Shown here piece by piece: positions 57,886 through 64,000 of a stretch of DNA of 64,000 nt. Under the pieces are notes generated by a model that was not told the DNA's origin, ran no database searches, and saw only the letters and a program-made list of their open reading frames with translations. The stretch comes from Sipunculus nudus. Taxonomy: Eukaryota; Annelida; Sipuncula; Golfingiida; Sipunculidae. Location: assembly GCA_026874595.1 (NCBI GenBank), contig CM049314.1, positions 29,153,729 to 29,217,728 on the forward strand. Reading direction: 5' to 3'. Both the position numbers and the translations under genes were made by a program. Every line of letters begins with the position of its first letter. Within the stretch, counting starts at the first letter, position 1.

Positions 57886-58662
57886 AAAATATATATTGTT
57901 TTCTTGTGTGAGGGTTAGTGATCCCCACATCTTTATTTGCGACATTGTATAATGTGTATCCCCTGTTATTGTTCCCGATTTTCCCACCTCTTACAGACGA
58001 CGTTTCTTACCTACACTTAATGTTATGACAGTTTCTCTTCCTTTTTATTGCGTGGTTCCTTTCGCTGCATGCTGGTTCTGTGTTAGTGTTCTGATATGCT
58101 TGCACTTCTCGATCTCTTCAATGACGTATATAAACAAAGCGATTGTTGGTACGTTCCCTTTCTCCCCAGTTCGGTTTCATATTCTTTTTATTTTTTAAGG
58201 CAATGTCCCGGACAGTTGGTTTCTTCTGTTTCAGTTATGGTACTTGCAATTTGTTGCCTTATTTTACTTACCCCACGTAAAACTTTTTCATTGTTAGCGT
58301 CCTGCATGTTGGGTCGTGATATCGTTCGTATGATTTACCGGGTCGTGTGTACTGATTTGTTTGATTATACTTACAATTTCTCCCATGGTACTGCAGGTTG
58401 GACTCTGCGATGACCTTAACTAATCGCAACATTATTTTGCTCAGAGTATTTTTTTAAATGTCATGCTGTGTATGTTCTTGGTCTCACTCTCAATATAGAT
58501 TGATTTTAGGGACGAGCCGGTCTTCCTTTTCTGTTTTGCCTTGGATGTTGACGCTATGAGGAATATCCCTTCTCAAGATGACGATATGTGAAAAGGTCCC
58601 CTTCTCAATATAAACCGACAGTAATTGTCGATTACCGAACGGTTGTCGTAACTGCACGTGTG

Positions 58663-58734
58663 GTTTCATGAAGCCATTTGATTATATTCCGTCGGCACGT
58701 TTCATGAAGCCAGTTGATCATATTCCGTCGGCAC
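58663..58734 (+). repeat. 36-bp tandem duplication
   Basis: GTTTCATGAAGCCATTTGAT... to ...CCGTCGGCAC, repeated with two differences. Confidence 0.9.
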
Positions 58735-60142
58735 TAGTGTTTTTTGTCTTCTGCCTCCCGCAACATTGTAATTCATCCTTTACCCTTCTACGTCTTCTTC
58801 ACTGGATGATTATGTCACATAATCGTCACTGTCCTGTGGCTTATTTCTTGCTGGTGTTATTTCCTTTCATTTACAAAGGATGCTTTTATCGGTATTGGGA
58901 ATAGGATAATCGGTTCCGGTATTACAGTCACTCGATACTTTATGTATCGATCTCTTTTATATATATACACAAATATAATACGGTGGAAACTCGTTATGTT
59001 AAAAACTCGATATTCCGGACAACTCTAGTTAAATTATTACCAAATACAACTGTGTATATATGCTTATGTAAAGTATGTATATATAAATATGTTCATGTAT
59101 ATAAATATATATATATCCTGATGTTAATAGAAAATACCAATTGCAAAGTTCAAACTGCACTTCCTCTCACATTTCACCGCCGCTTAACGAGTTGGTAGAA
59201 AGCGTCTCCGTTTTTTATGATCCTACTTGTCTGGACACACACCTGTGCCTCTTTGTTTTCTTTCCCATTGTCTCCTTCGCCCAACTTTCCCTTGAACTGT
59301 GTTTCTTCCTTGTGTTTTCCAGGTTTCCTCCCTGGAAATGTTTGATACAAAAAAAACTATTATGTGTTTTGTTTACTCCCTCATGTATGTGAATCGCTAA
59401 CGATGTTGTTGCTGCTGTTGTTCCTTTCATCTGCTTCTCTCGTAAGCGATAATATCTGTTCCGTTCTCAGATATCTTGGTATTGTTGGATACGAATATAA
59501 CGGAACGCATGAGACATTGGCAGTTTTTCTTCTGAGGGCGTGTTGGCATAGCTCAGGTCCTCCGGGTCTCTTACAGCCTGTACCTTGTCCATCTCACAGC
59601 TACCTTCCATGTTGGTTCACTGTTTATCCTTTGTTGCTTCACTGAATCCAACTGTCTGCCAGTCACAGTGATTGCTCTTCCATCCCCTTTCGCGTGTAGG
59701 CCTTTTTGCTTCTCCTTCCAAGTCAAATTGTTTAGGGTGTTATAGGTTCTTCTGTAGTTGTTGTGTTGACCGGCACGCTGTGCAAAATACAGGTGGTATT
59801 GGTTCTTCCCATAATGCAGCAATGTTACAGTTCTTATACGCTCTTCTCCAGTTGTTATAATGTAGTAAAAGAATCTGGTAACGATCGGCATTAGCACCGT
59901 GAGAGTGTCCTTCTTAGCACACACTACATAATTCTTTACATTCAACATAAAAAAAGTCGATTTATTTCCCAGTTGCATGTTTGTGATACTTTCTGCAAAG
60001 ACCGTCAGGTATCTTCCACACAGTCATATAAGATAATCTCCATGTTAGAAGGCCGCTGCATGTTGTTGCAGGTATTGAACATCCATCAGCTAACGAAGGT
60101 CGCTGATGCCTGTTTCTCTTGTTCCCAAGCAGTTTGTTTCTT

Positions 60143-60163
60143 TGTATATATAAATATATATAC

Positions 60164-60227
<64 letters not shown>

Positions 60228-60229
60228 GT
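60143..60229. repeat. (AT)n microsatellite
   Basis: A long alternating AT tract, slightly interrupted at its start and end. Confidence 0.9.
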
Positions 60230-62479
60230 GCATTCAGTACATCCACATATAATTACCCCGAACCCTAAACACTACATTTACGTATGTAACATGGCGCCAT
60301 CAGATTTTGTCTTTACCTCGTAGAGTATTACTTACCCGATTTTATTTTCAGATCTGTTGGCATGTTGCTATCATATTACTTTTCCTTTTTCATGGGCAAT
60401 GTGCTGCTTTGAATGCTATCCGTGAACATCATCCGTCATCCTATAAAACGGACCTCTTTTGTTTGGTCATATATGTGTCCGACGCACAATCTGTGGGTAG
60501 ATATGTCGTTGTCTTTTTTGAGCCTTCTGTAATGATCGCCAAATCCTTCCAGCTGATATTTGTTTCTTACCAAACATTTTGTCCTTGCGTGCCCTTTTCC
60601 ATTTTGCCTTCCGTCATGCTTACCTCGAAAGGTGTATGTTCGTGGGCTGTCGTTCCGTTATAGTTATGATAATACTTCCAGCCTGTCTCTTGGTCTTACA
60701 TACCCATTACACGTTTCTCATGGTTCAGGTCATGCATAATTTTTTACTTACCAAAGAATTGTTTTCTCAACTTATACTCTTGTTGCCTATCAGTTGTTTA
60801 TTCCCAATCCCTTTCATGTGTTTGGAGCAATATAATGCTTTGTTTTGTAATCTGGTACTCACCATTTTTTATATTTTTGTTTACAACTCTTTTGTGAACC
60901 CTTCCATCCTTTCTATTTGCTAATGTTGCTTACCCATACATAGTTTTCCCTGTATGTATATATGATGGGCCCAGTGTCTGCTGTGCCTATGTCCCTTGTT
61001 CTCATCAGACTGACACGGTCAAACCTGCGCTTCGTTTTTTTCTGTCATGTATCTTTTGTGATAACAATAAAACATATTACTCCCCTGCCGAGACTATAAC
61101 CTTGCCGTGGTAGGGGAGCTTGTGTACTTCAATGACCCTGTGAGCTCTGCTGGCGTAGATTTTATCTATATTGAGGGACACCCATGCCAGAAAGGTCACA
61201 CGGGTAGAAGTCAGACGAATAATAGTCTCATCCATCCCTAACAAGGATCACACGTGCCACAGATTATTTTGCTTTTATTTCAAATTACGTTCTTTTGTTT
61301 GTATGTTTATCATATATGTCTTATCGCTAAACGGTGAATCCGTTGTTCTGTAAACCCCTTTCCTCTTTAGTTAATACGAGTGGTATGTTTAATATTTTCG
61401 TTACTGCCACATATCTATACATTATTATACCTCGTTCTGTTTTGTTAAGGGACATCACAGTTTCTATATAGAATATGCGATGTGGTAACATGTACCTGCT
61501 TATGTTTATGGGTTGACGTTCATGAATGTAAATATATGATTGACAGATATCTGTAGATAGAAAGATGTATATACATATATATAGGTGTTAATGTCTAATG
61601 TTTTCAACTTGGATTCCTTATTTCATTTTTTTTCCATATCAGTTAACGATATATGTGCTGCACATGATGTTGGAAGCTTTTTTCCTCTGTCGACGTTCTC
61701 TGCCGGGAATCTGCACAAATGCAAAGCAGTACCACTTGTATAAGCACGTACTTGTATCATATGTTTTATTTGTTTGATTGATTTATTCAGACGGCGCATA
61801 CTGATGTATATGATTCTGACTGACATATGCTGTGTAGATATGCATGTATAAGCTATATATCTTCCATATCTGGTTTCGTTTCATATATACATATATTATA
61901 TATACCCATATATTTCATATATACATATATTATATATATATTGTACATGACATATCGTATGTCATCACTTTCTGTACATTCAATAAACGTCTGTGTAACT
62001 AGAAAAGGCATAGCGTTTGTGTTATTTTACTCTTGGTGTAACAGGTTCACGTCTCGTGACTGTGCTGGTACGTCTGAGCGTGACAGGGGCTGTCTGCGTG
62101 AGTGTTTCCTGATGTGTGTGATGCAGGACTGCTGTATTGTCAGGTGGTTTTTTTTAGATGTTATGTGTCATACACGTTGCCACATACAGACTGCTCATGT
62201 TTACGTAAATACATATAACTATACATATATACATCCAATACCCGTACATGGAATCGTTACGAAAAAAAATCACTAAAAACAAATGATAGAGTAAAGGAAG
62301 CGGGCTGTATGATTAACATTCGATGGTATTGCGCAACTTTACTGTAGACACGCCGTGACCCCATGTGTCGTGACTCAGTTTGTAACGAGATATGTTGTTT
62401 TCCCTGAACGTGTCAATCACGTGTGCACCAAAACGGGATGAATTACGCTCGCACGCTCATGTCAGCAGTGTATGTGTCA

Positions 62480-62510
62480 GTCACGTGACATAACAAGATA
62501 ACGTATATAA
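62480..62510 (+). promoter_or_regulatory. GTCACGTGAC element plus TATA box
   Basis: GTCACGTGAC at 62480-62489 and TATATAA at 62504-62510, 36-42 bases before the ATG at 62546. It is the clearest promoter in the window and shares its octamer with those at 10461 and 18860. Confidence 0.75.
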
Positions 62511-62545
62511 GGGGCTGCAGGGCAGCGTTGCTTGCACACTGCCTG

Positions 62546-64000
62546 ATGCTGGCGAAGCGAATACAGCAACTGGGTGGACCCATTGACACATACACTGATC
62601 ATTCGTACGGATTGCGTGCCAGTCGAATAAAACGTGAGTGACCTTTTTTGTACATAGACGGGTGTAGTGACTGGACGACCGTGTCCATTATTTGTGCGGA
62701 TCATGTGACGTAATGATGTGACGCGTGTCCATTTATTAATTGCAGTTTTCTTTGTATTGCCATTACACGAGTCAGACATGTCAGACATGTGGCCTCCGGT
62801 CGATCTTGCTGTTCATGACACAGGGCCCGACGGCATCATGGGTACATATTTCGGGATGGCGCACAAGGACGGAGCGGTGGTCTCTTTTGACACTGACCCG
62901 TCAGATCGCGTTCCCCGACTCTTCCACGAGACTGTATTTTTCAAACTGTCCGGCGCCACGTTTAACACGTACTGGGTTTGCACGGACGGCAAAAGACGAG
63001 GTTCACAGTTTGTTTTCGACATAAGGCACTGGCGACAGGAAATCGATCAAGCAGGCGGGGAGGTTCACCTCATGGTGGGACGTTACATCCAATGCGAACA
63101 CGGATTGGCCTTAGTTTGGGTGCCCGTTCGCGCATCGCGGTCGTCAATGGAGCCCGCCAGTCTTAGACCGTTTTACGTGACGCCTTATGCAGTAGCACTA
63201 AACGTGGTGTACGTTGGTTGGGATCCGGAAGGGGTGGTCAAAAGAGATTCTGCTTGGTCGTGGCTCAAAAGGCAGCCTCCAATGGCGTACTACCAGGACG
63301 CTCCGGTGCAGTGCACGGACGCGGGAGGGCGGGTTTTTTGTGAATACTTGGACATGGAAGGTCTGATGTCTTTTGCGATGACCTGTTTTCCTGAGCGTTC
63401 GCGCCTGCGGGCAGTATTCGGAGCAGTTGAACCCAAATGGGCTTTGGGCCACTGTTGGGTGGAGCGTGAACGGGCCACAGGGAGAAAATACATCGTCTGG
63501 TCAGATGCCAGTTATCCCGAGGGCCTCAGACGCGGAACTACCGTACTTGAAAAGTACGAGTGGAGAGGTACACCGCCAGGTGGTGTACAGATGAAACGGA
63601 GTTTGGACGGAGACCACCCTGTCACACTGATCGCAACCCTGCACGACCCTCAAGATAATGACGTGCGTATTTCTGGGGAACCTCCCACATCGATTGACTG
63701 GGCTGCAAACGTGCATCATGTCTGGGATGTCAGCTTGAGACAAAACATCATGTCGAGGCATACCAGAATGGACCCATACGTGCGATTTTACAGCACATTG
63801 GCTCCCGGAAAAGACGTCGGTCTGTGGGACAGGGTACACATCGTTAAAACCGCTGCAACGTTCTCTCCGCGTGAAGTGATGAACCTTGACCTGTATGTCG
63901 CGAGCGTAGTGAAAACGGTCGAGTTGTTCGACCAATACAGATCTGGTTTTGGTTGTCCTCGGCGACTATCTGTTTATATGAATATAATCAAAAAGTGCAA
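62546..64000 (+). CDS. Spliced large viral protein, 3' partial
   Basis: Exon 1 is 62546-62633 (29 codons plus one base). An intron of 112 bases has a GTGAGT donor at 62634 and a TTGCAG acceptor ending at 62745. Exon 2 starts at 62746 and stays open to the window edge, giving about 450 visible residues in total. The two exons join in frame with no stop, and the TATA box lies 36-42 bases before the ATG. Without splicing the first ATG would be at 62778. The visible protein is beta-rich with many Trp and Gly (DSAWSWLKRQPP, WALGHCWVERE, DPYVRFYSTLAPG) and no signal peptide or membrane segment. The family is not recognised. A large virion or replication protein is likely from size and composition. 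Codon use matches the left-hand coding block. Confidence 0.8.

Larger units (their letters stand above)
54030..62480. other. 8.5-kb AT-rich region without supportable genes
   Basis: No frame longer than about 150 codons and none with protein-like composition. It contains microsatellites at about 56308-56372, 57019-57046, 60143-60229 and 61860-61940, tandem repeats, a hAT-like MITE and other transposon-like ends. The plus strand from about 57.2 to 61.0 kb is strikingly rich in C and T. The base composition is unlike the coding block to the left and looks like animal intergenic DNA. Confidence 0.7.

Noticed and set aside
57614-57893. 8-bp target-site duplication for the hAT-like element
   Set aside because: The flanking octamers do not match, so insertion cannot be shown from the flanks alone.
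59962-60323. Frames with Tyr/Ile repeats
   Set aside because: They translate an (AT)n microsatellite.
61827-62276. 149-codon frame on the plus strand
   Set aside because: Starts inside AT repeats and has no domain or promoter. Probably chance in AT-rich sequence.

Overview
The window looks like part of a large double-stranded DNA virus of a marine invertebrate, most plausibly a herpesvirus of the malacoherpesvirus type (mollusc or amphioxus hosts). The case rests on dense, mostly intronless large genes on both strands, TATA-box promoters with closely apposed AATAAA signals, a degenerate family-B DNA polymerase resembling the herpesviral helicase-primase accessory subunit, and accessory genes of the IAP/RING class known from this virus family. 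No core gene could be identified beyond doubt by eye, so the family assignment is an inference. Other parts of the window look like animal chromosomal DNA: a six-exon IAP gene, an animal-type tRNA-Asn gene, a FLYWCH/MULE transposase gene and a hAT-like MITE. It may therefore be an integrated virus, a virus that captured host DNA, or a joined assembly.

Layout. (1) 1-22.6 kb: packed conserved-looking block. It holds a large protein entering from the left edge (capsid candidate), two lineage-specific paralogue families, the polymerase-like protein at 4.2-7.2 kb, and several large unrecognised proteins (7.3, 10.6, 13.1, 15.9, 17.2, 18.9, 21.2 kb), plus a RING protein at 19.7 kb. (2) 22.6-25.2 kb: frameshifted FLYWCH/MULE-transposase gene. 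(3) 25.5-29.8 kb: three secreted or anchored C-type-lectin-domain proteins on the minus strand, two of them a recent tandem duplication. (4) 30.7-32.3 kb: a double-CARD protein and a paralogue of the 3.5-kb gene. (5) 33.1-37.7 kb: no genes, but a roughly 3.5-kb inverted repeat built of hairpin-forming units of about 105 bp, a tRNA-Asn in one arm, and three further tandem repeats.

(6) 37.8-54.0 kb: accessory region. It contains a possibly frameshifted BEN-like gene, a CARD-CARD-RING protein, four short CARD-only proteins with a shared promoter/leader, a CARD-RING gene broken by an in-frame TAG, a PC4-like protein with an acidic repeat tail, a second TAG-interrupted CARD gene on the minus strand, a spliced BIR-BIR-UBA-RING IAP gene, a protein with a SOCS-box-like N terminus, and a small RING protein. 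(7) 54.0-62.5 kb: AT-rich and apparently non-coding, with microsatellites, tandem repeats and transposon remnants. (8) 62.5 kb to the right edge: an intact spliced gene with a textbook promoter, running off the window.

The most notable theme is the concentration of death-fold and ubiquitin-ligase genes: at least eight CARD-type genes, five RING proteins and a complete IAP. It suggests a locus devoted to interfering with host CARD-based apoptosis or innate signalling. Several accessory genes are broken at homopolymers or by in-frame TAG codons, which could be real decay, recoding or sequencing error.
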